From Anthoceros angustus (lineage: Eukaryota; Streptophyta; Anthocerotopsida; Anthocerotales; Anthocerotaceae): DNA of 64,000 bases. Shown here in pieces: positions 11,149-21,179 of this stretch (its first letter is position 1; each line of letters starts with the position of its first letter). Position numbers and translations under genes: made by a program. The notes beneath the pieces are model-generated. The model ran no database searches and was not told where the DNA came from. It saw only the letters and a program-made list of their open reading frames with translations. Location: the NCBI GenBank assembly GCA_010909165.1, contig VJWM01000220.1:242998-306997 (forward strand), read 5' to 3'.

Positions 11149-13355
11149 ACCGAGAAATGCCGGCTCCCTCACGGACTTTGTGGGGGCCTCACAGTGGCCG
11201 TGGAAGAAACACGAGTCGCTACCGTCATGGACGGAATGCTTTGGGGTCTCGTAATGAGAGAAGACCCGAAGTGGAGGCCACCCGGAGGAGGATGGTGGAA
11301 CTCAAGAGCAAGTGAAGGCCGAGGGGCAAAGGAAAGGCGGAGTCCCTCGCTCGGATCGAGGAAGGGAACGCCGGGTGGCGAGGCCGAGGCCCGGTTCAGC
11401 GAGGCCGGGCAAGGTTCTTCAATGTCGCGACAGTGAAGCAAGCTCGAGGCCCAAGCGGGCGGAGGACCTTGGGGAGGCGGAAGGCCGGGCACAAGCAGAG
11501 AGCTCGGGACTGGCGGAGGCGGCGGCTAGGCGCCAAGTGGGCGAGGCCTGTAAAGGCGGCGAAGAGTGAGCCGCGTGAGCGGCCGGGATCACTGACGTGA
11601 TCGGGCCGGTGGAAAGTCGTATGACTAGAGGCTAACAAGGCCGAGGCGGTATGGAGGCAGGGGACTCGGGAGATAGGGATCTCCGTGCAGTGCGAGAGGT
11701 AGAAGGGAGGCGGCAGAGATGGAGGGCAAGGACACTGGAGCTACAACTCCAAGATGCGTCGGGCGGCAGTGATTCTCAGAGAATCCACGACTCGAGCACG
11801 AAATAGAGTGCCTCGGCTCCGTCAAGACGGAGGAAAATCGGCGACTATCCAAGGAGTTGGGCGTTGCCGCTGAAGGGCTGGAGGAAGTCGTCGGACGGAG
11901 GTATCGGCTGGAGAGAGGGGCGGGTAAAGGCCGAATGAGCGGAGGCGAGCACTGGAAGCGGAAAAGAAGGCTGCGTCCGGTGAGAAAGGCGGAAGGGAAC
12001 GCGCCATGGCGGTAAGTCGGCATGGAAAGGAAACGACGGAGCCGGAGCAGTGAGCAACAGGCACAGGAGGTGACCGAGGCCGCCTTGTAGCCTCACGATG
12101 GCCTGCCCACACAACTGGGCAGGAGAGGTGGCCCAACAAGCCGGCGGCCGCCACTCCGGAACACTTATGGCGGAGGGAGTATCGGGTGCTCGGGCACACG
12201 TGGAAGAGGCAATTCAACAAGTCGATTCGGACTTTGCCTATTACCACGCCGAGCTCCCAAGGCGAGAAGCCTCGGCCGCACGAAACGGACCCCGGAAGGC
12301 TCAAGGAGATGAAGGGACAAAGACAGGGACCCTAGTGGCCCCTGCTTGAGATGACGGAGCGCGGAGAGGAGCAACCGGAGGAGCAGAACGAGGGAGCGGA
12401 TGCGATCGAGGTAAGCACCCCGACCTCACCACTCGGGACCGAGGGTCCCGATTAGGTCCGGAGAACCCAGTCCGGACTTACTCGGGGTGTATGGAGGTCC
12501 TTGGCGGACCGAGAAATGCCGGCTCCCTCACGGACTTTGTGGGGGCCTCACAGTGGCCGTGGAAGAAACACGAGTCGCTACCGTCATGGACGGAATGCTT
12601 TGGGGTCTCGTAATGAGAGAAGACCCGAAGTGGAGGCCACCCGGAGGAGGATGGTGGAACTCAAGAGCAAGTGAAGGCCGAGGGGCAAAGGAAAGGCGGA
12701 GTCCCTCGCTCGGATCGAGGAAGGGAACGCCGGGTGGCGAGGCCGAGGCCCGGTTCAGCGAGGCCGGGCAAGGTTCTTCAATGTCGCGACAGTGAAGCAA
12801 GCTCGAGGCCCAAGCGGGCGGAGGACCTTGGGGAGGCGGAAGGCCGGGCACAAGCAGAGAGCTCGGGACTGGCGGAGGCGGCGGCTAGGCGCCAAGTGGG
12901 CGAGGCCTGTAAAGGCGGCGAAGAGTGAGCCGCGTGAGCGGCCGGGATCACTGACGTGATCGGGCCGGTGGAAAGTCGTATGACTAGAGGCTAACAAGGC
13001 CGAGGCGGTATGGAGGCAGGGGACTCGGGAGATAGGGATCTCCGTGCAGTGCGAGAGGTAGAAGGGAGGCGGCAGAGATGGAGGGCAAGGACACTGGAGC
13101 TACAACTCCAAGATGCGTCGGGCGGCAGTGATTCTCAGAGAATCCACGACTCGAGCACGAAATAGAGTGCCTCGGCTCCGTCAAGACGGAGGAAAATCGG
13201 CGACTATCCAAGGAGTTGGGCGTTGCCGCTGAAGGGCTGGAGGAAGTCGTCGGACGGAGGTATCGGCTGGAGAGAGGGGCGGGTAAAGGCCGAATGAGCG
13301 GAGGCGAGCACTGGAAGCGGAAAAGAAGGCTGCGTCCGGTGAGAAAGGCGGAAGG
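11149..13355 (+). repeat. Tandem 1359-bp duplication inside the LTR
   Basis: Bases 11,149-11,996 and 12,508-13,355 (848 bp, offset 1359) appear identical wherever I compared them, in base reading and in the translations of several frames. After 11,996/13,355 the copies diverge by substitutions and indels. An older, more diverged third unit starts near 10,285. The perfect block beside diverged flanks suggests very recent duplication, gene conversion, or an assembly repeat. Confidence 0.8.
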
Positions 13356-13917
13356 AGCAGCTGCGCTATGGCGTGGTGGCGATGGAAAGGAAGCAGCGGG
13401 CTGGGCGGTGAGACCGTGGCAGTGAGGAGTGACCGAGGCCGCCTTGTAGCCTCATGATCTGACCCGGCTCCACAAATCTGGCGAGAGGTGGCCCAACAAG
13501 CCGGCACGCCCACTCCGGAACACTTATGGCGGAGGGAGTATCGGGTGCTCGGGCACACGTGGAAGAGGCAATTCAACAAGTCGATTCGGACTTTGCCTAT
13601 TACCGAGCTCCCCGGCGAGAAGCCTCTCGGCGGCGCCAGACGGACCCACTCGAGGAAGGAGATGAAGGCCACAGGGGCCGGGGACCCTAGTGGCCCTGTT
13701 TGGAGATGACGGAGGCGCGGAGAGGAGCAACGGAGGCGGAAACGAGGGAGGCGGGATGGATGCGGCGAGGTAAGCACCCGCACCTCACCATGGAAGGAGG
13801 GCCAACGAGTCACCGGATCGGGAACAGGAGGACTTCGAGGAGAGCCACGAGGAGTCCCGTGAGGGAGGAAACCCGGGTGGGCGTGAGTCCGGACTTTGTC
13901 CGACCTCAGAGGAGGCC

Positions 13918-14040
13918 GGATCAAGTCCGGACTAATAAGTCCGGACTCAAGTCCGGACTAAGTCCGGACTCAAGTCCGGACTCAGAATAACCGACCCCGA
14001 GGTCCGGACCACAAGTCCGGACCAAGTCCGGACTTTGTCC
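13918..14040. repeat. TCCGGA array, 3' LTR copy
   Basis: This is the counterpart of the 1021-1145 array. Units of about 12 bp (AAGTCCGGACTC) repeat with small indels. The unit number and order differ from the 5' LTR, so the array changes in length between LTRs. Confidence 0.75.
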
Positions 14041-15007
14041 GACCTGTGAAGCCGACTCAAGTTCGTGAGTCGAGACAGACCTCGAGGACCGGCCGCAAGG
14101 CAAGGAGGAGCCCCTTCGACTTACGCTTAGGGGAGCCGATAGCGGTGGCCCCACCAAGGACCTGTGGAGGGGCCAGGAGGATGACGGTGGTAACGGCGGC
14201 TGACCGCCGCCAGAGCCCAACCCGATGTGATTCCGGGAGAGGAGGCCTCACGGATCATCCGATTGGGTGCACCACAACCGCTGACGGGGATTGACCACCC
14301 ATTCCGAGGCGGGCCTGTGACCTTCCACCACAACACGAAGGAGATAGGGGATAAATGGTAGGCCGATTAGGGTATACCGAAATGGCTATCACTGTAATAG
14401 GGGTGTAATAAAGACGCCACCTTGGGCGCAGATAAGAGGGCCGATCCTAGTAAAGCATCTTTCTCTTGGTGTTGATGCCGCTGCTGCACCTTTGTGAGTC
14501 TTCTTGCTAACGTGAGTCCCGAGTCACCGAAAGCAGCACGAGGAGATTGATCAAGGTCCCGTGACGACTTAACGCTGTGGTGTGTGCGGGGAAGGGTGAT
14601 GACCGTGATCGTTCGGAGCCGGTCCGACACCGAACCGGACTGAACGCGTGAGCCGGAGGAACTCCGGAGGGTGTGTAGAGCCCGGACGAGAGGCGAACGA
14701 CGAGGAGGTCCGGATCACAGAATCAAGGCCTTTTCTAAGATCAAGAGTGTAGCGTGAGAGGAGAGAGGAAAGGACCGGATGCGTGAGGATGTATGTGAAC
14801 GATACGGACGCGAACGGGTCTAAACGCTTGGCCATACCGGCTCAGACGGACCAGAGTAGTTAGGAGTATGTGTGTGTGCCGAGACCGAACGAGCGCTAAG
14901 GACAGAAGAATCACCAAACGCGTAAACGGGCCTATCATTCCCTTGGGAACGGACTTCTTCCTACAACGACACGGATTGTGCTGGCCATCAAAGAAAAGTC
15001 CCGCCAC

Positions 15008-15650
15008 GTATGTCTGCACACACAAATGAACTGCTGATCGCCGCGGGTGATGGCCTACAAAAACATAATAGGAAGCGTGGCTATGGCCTACTCCTCTTGT
15101 GTAGATTGCTATTAAGTCCTTATTATAATACTATTTTATAATGTGCTTGAGGCATCTCCTCGCACACCTAAATCAATTGTCAAGGCCACATTTTTGCTCA
15201 AAGCACACAAGTCCCTATACATAGACTCATACACCTGGTGAAAGCACACAAGTCCCTATACATAGACCCATATACTTGGATACCTGGATACCATCCAACA
15301 CTATATGAGAAATGCTGTAAGAAGCGTAAAAAAATCCCTGAGCTAACTAGTGGTACGTATATTTTTTATACAAAAAACATGCATAAATTCTCTGTCTTAG
15401 AATTAAACCACTTTTTATGGCTCTCAGCCACTATGAGTGACCTCTTCACTATGTTAGTCTACTATCATCTAAGCCAACGTTACCTAATATACTCTTCACT
15501 ATACTAATCTACTATCACCTAAGCCAACGTCATGTAATTAACATGTTGCAGGTTAAAGTGTAGAATGTCCGGAGATCGGAGGTTTACTTCCACGGCCTCC
15601 CCGGGCCGGAAGAGGCAATCCCTCCCGGATACCGGAGAGGAGCTCCTTGT
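15008..15650. other. AT-rich spacer with two small tandem duplications, no gene seen
   Basis: Composition changes sharply at the LTR end from GC-rich to AT-rich. Two direct duplications are visible: AAAGCACACAAGTCCCTATA near 15,199 and again near 15,241, and an 'CTCTTCACTAT...CTACTATCA' segment near 15,441 and 15,493. A short open frame at 15,238-15,507 has no recognisable features. Confidence 0.5.
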
Positions 15651-15715
15651 ACACTATTATGGGTGGTAGCAGTCCCTAAACCAGCGTAAGCCCCTATTAC
15701 GCCTGGATCGTACGG

Positions 15716-16123
15716 CTAACAACGTCTTCCTTTCACCTTTCTTTTGCATTTTTCCTTGGGCGCCTGTTTGTCGGGGGGGCTTTTTAGTACCCTGGAGTCG
15801 AAAGCTAGAATCGTCACCGGTCCGTCTACGTGCTCTACGCCATTGTCTCTCTCGAGCACCAACTTCTCCAGGATGAAGGTCCATACTTTGTCGCAGTACC
15901 GGTAGGTATGCACATGGCCCGTCAAAGTCGTCTTGCACCGGGCGCTAACCTTTATGGCGTTAGCCTTCAGGGCGTTAGCGATAGACTTGTCAAACTGCAT
16001 CAGAACCTTGACGGCAAGAAGAGGCGGGATCGAGCCTTTGTCCACAAGCTCAGACAACGATTCTATCAAGCATTCTCCGAGTTCGGTGTGGCGGCCGTAG
16101 AGCTCAAGGGCGGCCTGATCCAT
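15716..16123 (-). CDS. Transcription initiation factor IIA gamma subunit, copy 1
   Basis: The product is the small subunit of TFIIA, a general RNA polymerase II factor that binds TBP on the TATA box in the nucleus. The frame shows the family signature: 'ALELYGRHTELGECLIESL' near the start, 'LAVKVLMQFDKSI' in the helical domain, then 'HVHTYRYCDKVWTFILEK' in the beta-barrel domain. I chose the Met at 16,123, which gives 135 residues; the frame stays open upstream to 16,441, but that part is a repeat. The family is usually about 105-110 residues, so the extra length is a basic Lys/Arg-rich C-terminal tail. It is divergently paired with the DUF674 gene at 16,596. Confidence 0.8.
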   Translation of the reverse strand: MDQAALELYGRHTELGECLIESLSELVDKGSIPPLLAVKVLMQFDKSIANALKANAIKVSARCKTTLTGHVHTYRYCDKVWTFILEKLVLERDNGVEHVDGPVTILAFDSRVLKSPPDKQAPKEKCKRKVKGRRC

Positions 16124-16131
16124 TTCTGTGA

Positions 16132-16244
16132 AGGAAGAGGCTCCTCTCGCTTTCGTCCTAATTGGTGTGGAGGAAGAGCCTCCTCGCGCTTCCTTCACAA
16201 TTGGTGTGGAGGAAGAGCCTCCTCGCGCTTTCTTCCCACTCCGA
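16132..16244. repeat. 39-bp tandem repeat at the TFIIA gamma 5' end
   Basis: About 2.9 units of a 39-bp sequence containing GAGGAAGAGCCTCCTCGCGC lie directly upstream of the chosen TFIIA gamma start. Because 39 is divisible by 3, the minus-strand frame stays open and would add repeats of a Gly/Ser-rich 13-residue unit to the N-terminus if translation began at 16,441. Confidence 0.75.
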
Positions 16245-16595
16245 CTCCGCTCTTTCGCACTTTCGAGGGTCTCCAAATACGAGGCCACAAAGACACTCGA
16301 GGCAAAAGGCAGGAGGGAACAGAACACGTCAATTTGGTTTTTAGCGGCAAACAGAACTCGTAAATTGATGTGTCGAGTCGGACCAACTACATATGTAGCC
16401 CTTAGATCGCACAATTCCGCTACAAGCGAGCGTAAAGCCAAGGCACAAGCTTATGCTCGACTGTGTGTCCAGTGAGTTCAAACTTTGTGTCGTCCGAGTT
16501 CAAACTCTCTTCTGCTCACCGCCGTCTCTTCTTCCTATCCCCGGCAGCTAAGGCGACGTGTGCTGTTCTGTTCCCGCGCAGACTCGCACAAGAAA

Positions 16596-17483
16596 ATGTC
16601 GCCGAAATCCAAGGGTGGGAAGTCTTGGCAAGTGACTCTGATGAGACACAAAACGAGCAAGTCAGTTTTGTACATGGAAGCGGGAAAGGAATTCGTGGAC
16701 CTTCTCTTCAGCTTCCTCACTCTTCCGACAAGCACAGTGTTGAAGCTCATTGCCACGCTGGGAGAAGACAAGAGGAGGCCCGGCACAGCCATGTCCAACG
16801 TCCTCGACAGCGTGCACAAGCTCAACGGGAAACACTTCCTTGGGAAGAAAGCTGGTATGCAGTTGCTGGATCTACCTATCTGTGCGGACCTTCCCAGGGA
16901 TGTTGAACGCCTTATCAAGTGCAAGCAAAATGACCTGTGCTTTCAAGCGGAGACCTACTACCATTGCAACTGCGGTGCGGTACTCAGCGATGATTACAGG
17001 AACCCGGCTACTTGCGATGGTTGCAATGCCAAGACGACCTTGCGTAACGAATGCATTGTTTACCACAATTTGGCCAAAGAATGAAGGTCATGGATTTGTG
17101 AAGGGAAGTGGCACCTATATGATCACGGACGGCTTGCGCATCACGAAACCCTGTACCTCAGACGTCATGCGTTTGTTATCCGAGCTCAACGTGCAGTCGC
17201 TGAGTGACGTGGAGACCTGCAGAGTCCGGGTTAGTTCGAAGCAGGTAATCAATTGCGCCTTGAACTCAGTATCTTCTTCATTCGACTGCAAGGCTGCAAT
17301 ATCCGTGGAAATCATCGTGGTTTGGCATATCCCGAAGCCCCACATGACTTAGGTGTTTCTAGGTTGAACAGTCTCGACATTACGTTCCCTGCCCTTCTGC
17401 AGGCTTTGCAATTGTTGGAGGCATCCATTGGGGCCACTTCGGAGACTGTGCTTAACGACGTCTTTCCTCCAAAAGACCACTGA
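16596..17483 (+). pseudogene. DUF674 family protein, copy 1, frameshifted
   Basis: This plant family has no established function. From the ATG at 16,596 the frame reads 'VTLMRHKTSKSVLYMEAGKEFVDLL', matching the family N-terminus, then a Cys-rich zinc-ribbon-like part ('CNCGAVL...CDGC') and a stop at 17,082-17,084. The rest continues one base off: 'GHGFVKGSGTYMITDGL' to 17,244, a GT-AG intron at 17,245-17,402, and a last exon 17,403-17,483 ('ALQLLEASIG...'), which joins in phase. One extra base near 17,082 explains the break; it is either a real lesion or a sequence error. The gene resembles the copy at 19,587 in layout. Confidence 0.75.
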
Positions 17484-17819
17484 GTTAGGGTTAGGGCTCT
17501 CCGCCAAGCATTGGTTGCCAGGCCTCGAATTTGCTGCAGGCCAGCTAGGTGAGCTAGCCTTTTCAATCCTCCACATGTGTAACAGTCAAATGCAGCCTGC
17601 AGCAGGCCAGTGCTCAGCAAACTGGCATACTTTCTAGCTTGCACTCTTCTTGATAGCGTTGTCAAATGTCCTTGAAACTTTGATCTTTGACTTGGGCTTC
17701 CCACCAGACCTCTCTGTCTCGCATAGATTAATCCGTAGACAGTCTTTTGCACCAGTTGCTTTTTTTGTTTTGTGTTTTAGCGCGTGGTTCTCTTCGAAGT
17801 CTGAAACGCTTTAAGTCAC

Positions 17820-18250
17820 ACATGTATGCTTTAGAATCTGAAAGATACAGGATTCACAAATGTAATGATCAGATTGGGAATGAAAATCCGAAGTCATCGA
17901 TGTTCCTGCAATAGCAGGCTTTTGAATCAAACCTTAATTGCACACGTCTTGAATCAGACTCGCACAGACTTGGTGGGAACCTTGTGCAAAGCCAACTCCA
18001 GCCAGACTTCTGGAAGCTGTACTCTCCAGTACCAGATAGCCTTGTACCGCTGGAAGCGAGCGTAAAGCCAAGGCTGAAGCGTACGCTCTGTTGTACGAGT
18101 TCAAACGTACTTCCCCAACAATCGCAAGTGGTAATTGGGAAGAGACAGCAGACCGAGACGTTCAAGTCTAATTGCACAGGTTTTGAATTAGACTTGCACA
18201 GACATGATGCGAAACTTGTGCGTTCTGCAAAACCTCAAACAACAAGCCTG
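17820..18250 (+). repeat. Downstream flank shared with DUF674 copy 2
   Basis: Sequence around 17,880-18,240, with CGAAGTCATCGATGTTCC and a run about 'gaatcagact(c)gcacaga', recurs in diverged form at about 20,620-20,725 after DUF674 copy 2. A fragment at 18,051-18,110 (GCGAGCGTAAAGCCAAGGC) repeats the region just upstream of DUF674 copy 1 (16,425-16,450). So the duplication that made the gene pairs also left partial flank copies between them. No gene is visible at 17,490-18,700. Confidence 0.6.
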
Positions 18251-18705
18251 CAGGGTGCTTGTCTACAAGTATGGATCAAGCCCGAGATGAACTCCTTTGG
18301 TCAGGGTTCTTTCCATGAAACCATCACTGGTGTGAATGGATAAAATCGTGCTCTACCTCCACGAAATAGGTCCAACATTCCTCAGAATATTTTGGCACCA
18401 AGCTCAGAATTGCGAGCTTTTCCACGACATGGTCTATCACTAACGCTTAGAACATTGCTGAATTCCTTGTTCGGATCAAAACTCGTACAAGTCAGGTCCG
18501 AAAAAATTCTGGAATGCTCAGCAGGTGCCGAAACACATCATTCCAGAATCAGGAACGCGAGACAAGGTTAATCATATCCTTACACAAAGACAGTACACAC
18601 CATCCCTCATCCATCACTGCTGCTCATCTCGAGAGTTTCTTGTACTACTGATCGATGGCAGAATTCCCTAAGCCAGCGTGCACCCCTTACGCTCGGATCG
18701 TGTTG

Positions 18706-19131
18706 CTAACCACCTCGTCTTTTTCCATTTGTTCTGTTTGTTCTCTTTTTGGGGCGACTGACAGCGGGCGGGGCTTTCGCTTTCGGGGCCAGTACCTCGG
18801 CGTCGCAAATAACAACCTTCACCGGTCCGTCCACTTGCTCGTCGTCCCTGCCTTCTGTCTTGAGCACGGCCTGCTCCAGGATGAAGGTCCATATGCTTTC
18901 GCAGTACCGGTAGGTATCCACACGGCCCTTCAAAGTCATCTTGGGCTGGACCGCGGCCTTCAAGGCCTCAGCGATAGACTTGTCAAACTGCATCAGAACT
19001 TTGACGGCAAGAAGAGGCGAGATGGAGCCTTTCTCCACAAGCTCACTCAGCGATTCCATCAAGCATATTCCGATTGTGGTATGGCGGTAGAGCTCCAAAG
19101 GCTCCACCTCTCTCTCCACTTTCCGGTCCAT
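18706..19131 (-). CDS. Transcription initiation factor IIA gamma subunit, copy 2
   Basis: This second TFIIA gamma reads 'LELYRHTTIGICLMESLSEL', then 'LAVKVLMQFDKSIAEAL', then 'RVDTYRYCESIWTFILEQ', all in one frame, so it keeps both the four-helix and beta-barrel halves of the family. I prefer the Met at 19,131 (141 residues) over the one at 19,179. A TATATA on the minus strand at 19,215-19,220 would place transcription start near 19,180-19,190, upstream of the 19,131 Met. The C-terminus carries a Pro/Lys/Arg-rich tail beyond the family's usual end. It matches conserved family residues better than copy 1 and is the better candidate for a functional subunit. Confidence 0.85.
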   Translation of the reverse strand: MDRKVEREVEPLELYRHTTIGICLMESLSELVEKGSISPLLAVKVLMQFDKSIAEALKAAVQPKMTLKGRVDTYRYCESIWTFILEQAVLKTEGRDDEQVDGPVKVVICDAEVLAPKAKAPPAVSRPKKRTNRTNGKRRGG

Positions 19132-19586
19132 TGCACTTTGGGGAGTATCCAGTACCAGAAGACAAGAAACTTGAGGCAAAAGGCAAGAGGGAATGGATTA
19201 GGACACCTCATACATATATAGGCTTTAGGCCGCACAGTTTTCTCGAATATCTTAAACCTATCTCGATTATGAGCAACCTTGCCCTTCCCCCATTCCCCCC
19301 TGGAAGACTCTGTCAAATTTTCAGCCACACCGGTACCTCTTCATTCACTGATAGAACTACGTAATTCCCTTTGCCAGCCTGAAGCCCATACGATCGGGTC
19401 ATCCCAGTGTCTAACCTCTTCAGTTGATGATTGAAATCTCCAGCCTGAAGCTCTGACGCTCGGGTCGAACTGTTAGCCTCTTCAGTTCTATGTCAGACCG
19501 AGCGCTGAATATATCTCACGCAGCGCAGGATTCGTGAGCTGTTTTACAAGTTGTCCAGACTCGACACTCCTTTCAGACGTGAGCAG
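19132..19586. promoter_or_regulatory. Bidirectional intergenic promoter between TFIIA gamma 2 and DUF674 2
   Basis: The two genes start divergently about 455 bp apart. Minus strand: TATATA at 19,215-19,220, about 84 bp before the TFIIA gamma start. Plus strand: AATATAT at 19,508-19,514, about 75 bp before the DUF674 start at 19,587. Part of the region, near an 'AGGCAAAAGGCA(A/G)GAGGGAA' motif at about 19,172-19,192, is shared with copy 1 at 16,291-16,313. Use of these TATA boxes is inferred from position. Confidence 0.45.
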
Positions 19587-20533
19587 ATGGCGTCATCTGG
19601 TGCCAGTACAGACGGCTTCAGGGTAACTCTGTTCCGGGACAAGACGACCAAGTCCATTTTGTACATGGAGGCCGGCAAGGATTTTGTGGATATGATTTTG
19701 GCCTTCCTCTTTTTGCCCGCGGGAAGGATTGTGAGTCTTCTTCAGCATAAGGGACTCGGGGAGCCGGCTCAGCTGGCTATCTGCAACGTCATGAACAGTA
19801 TGAAGCACTTGAGGAGTCACTTGTTCAGAGACGACAGTCTTCTCTTGGGAGACACCACCAGTGTGCCGGGCAGAGCCACCGATATCATGAACGTAACTGC
19901 ATCACTACAGCCACGGGCATGCTTCAGTTGCAAATGTTTCCTCACCATTGCTTTGAGGGAGAATGGAGCGGATTGTACTGGCTGTCACTCTTTAGCAAGT
20001 AGAGCAGTTTGTCTTGCTATCTCTGGATCCGATAAGGATGCTTACTCCACTTCCATTCGCGGTCAGACGGGTGACCAGCTAGGCTTCATTTCAAGCACAA
20101 GTCTGACTGCCACGTACACCATCACCGACAATTTGGAGATACGCCCGGCCTCTTCCCTCCATACTCTGGAGTTGCTCCAGAAGCTTAAAGTGAGACTCTT
20201 GAGTGACTTGGAAAGCTTGGAGGCACGCGTCGGCCCCAACGAGGTAGCCATCTGCATCGGCAGTTCATGCAATATAAATTTTTCATCCATGGACGTCCAC
20301 CTACACATGTAGCCTGTAGACCTAATGGAGATATCGTGATCATTCTGGACAAAGAGCTGGTGTTTCATCTCGTAGTGCGCTCTTGGCTTAATTCTTTTGC
20401 ACATAGATGTACACAATTCTCAGCTATTACCCACTGCTGTGCGTGTGTGCAGGCCCTGGAGTTGTTGCATGCCTCTGTGCGTGGCCAAGCCGTGCTCAAT
20501 AAGGTGTTTGGGGGTATGAGGGAAAGATCCTGA
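19587..20533 (+). CDS. DUF674 family protein, copy 2, two exons
   Basis: Exon 1 is 19,587-20,243 and exon 2 is 20,453-20,533. The intron starts GTAGCC and ends GTGCAG, and the exons join in phase 0, giving about 245 residues. An in-frame Met at 19,551 would add 12 residues; the Met at 19,587 fits the family start better. The N-terminus reads 'FRVTLFRDKTTKSILYMEAGKDFVDM', the family hallmark. A Cys-rich middle has CKC and CTGC pairs. The last exon 'ALELLHASVRGQAVLNKVF' matches the family C-terminus. The function of DUF674 proteins is not known. The reading frame is intact, unlike copy 1. Confidence 0.85.
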
Positions 20534-21179
20534 ATCACTCCGTTGAGATCTTTCAATTGTGACGATGTTATTGTATTATGCCATGCTCACATCTGATGAT
20601 CGTCTGGATTCATGTTAAATTCGAAGTCATCTATGTTCCCTGTGATGACTGCCTTTTCAATCAAACTTTCACAGTGTTTGAATCAGATAGACTTGCACAA
20701 ACATCGTGCGAACTGCAAAACCTGAAACATGTTTCAACCGTTTTTGTTGAAACCTCCTGTGCATCTTCACATGACTGTAATTGATGAAGCCCGTAGAAAT
20801 CTAGGAAGATAAACTCCCAATAAAACCATCACTTCTGCCTTCCAGAGTTAAAAGGCCTGCTCGAAACCCAATTCCAGCCAGACTAAAGCTGGTTTCTCCA
20901 ATTTACAGCTCGTACTGGTCGATGATGCATGCACGGGTTTCAAAAGAGGAAATGAAAGCAAGGGAAGACGACGGTGTTCCTGGCTTGTCTCGCTCCGCCT
21001 CCAGATTCTCACACAGCGTTTCCCTGTCGGACTCGAGTTGCAAAAGCTCATCCAAAAGACTAAGTTAAGTAGTCCGCTCACAGGCTACTCCCTCGTAGCT
21101 TCGCATGCTCCTCCTCCATCCTCCGCTGCTCGGAAACCACTGCAACATCCCTTGCCTCCCTCTCCTGCAACATCACGGC

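Larger units (their letters stand above)
1..15007 (+). mobile_element. Giant degenerate Ty3/gypsy LTR retrotransposon (5' end cut by window)
   Basis: The element reads in order: end of 5' LTR, primer binding site, gag with zinc knuckles, protease, reverse transcriptase, RNase H, integrase, then a 3' LTR whose last ~2 kb matches bases 1-2095. The PR-RT-RH-IN order is the Ty3/gypsy (Metaviridae-type) order. The tRNA-Asp-like primer site and the integrase C-terminus ending in a 'VNG..VKKYH'-type motif recall the Athila/Tat side of plant gypsy elements (inference). Every domain is broken by frameshifts, so no intact polyprotein remains. No chromodomain or envelope-like ORF was seen. The internal part is about 6.3 kb, less than the 3' LTR. 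Confidence 0.85.
8438..15007 (+). repeat. 3' LTR, about 6.6 kb, with internal duplications
   Basis: This stretch runs from the Pol end to a CCGCCAC terminus at 15,007. Its last ~2.1 kb matches the 5' LTR (1-2095), and its first ~2.1 kb (8455-10,580) matches a second copy at 61,815-63,917. It includes a triplicated block (units beginning near 10,285, 11,149 and 12,508) and a TCCGGA array. The many open frames on both strands are GC-rich shadows; I see no domain in them. It is unusually long for an LTR. Confidence 0.65.
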
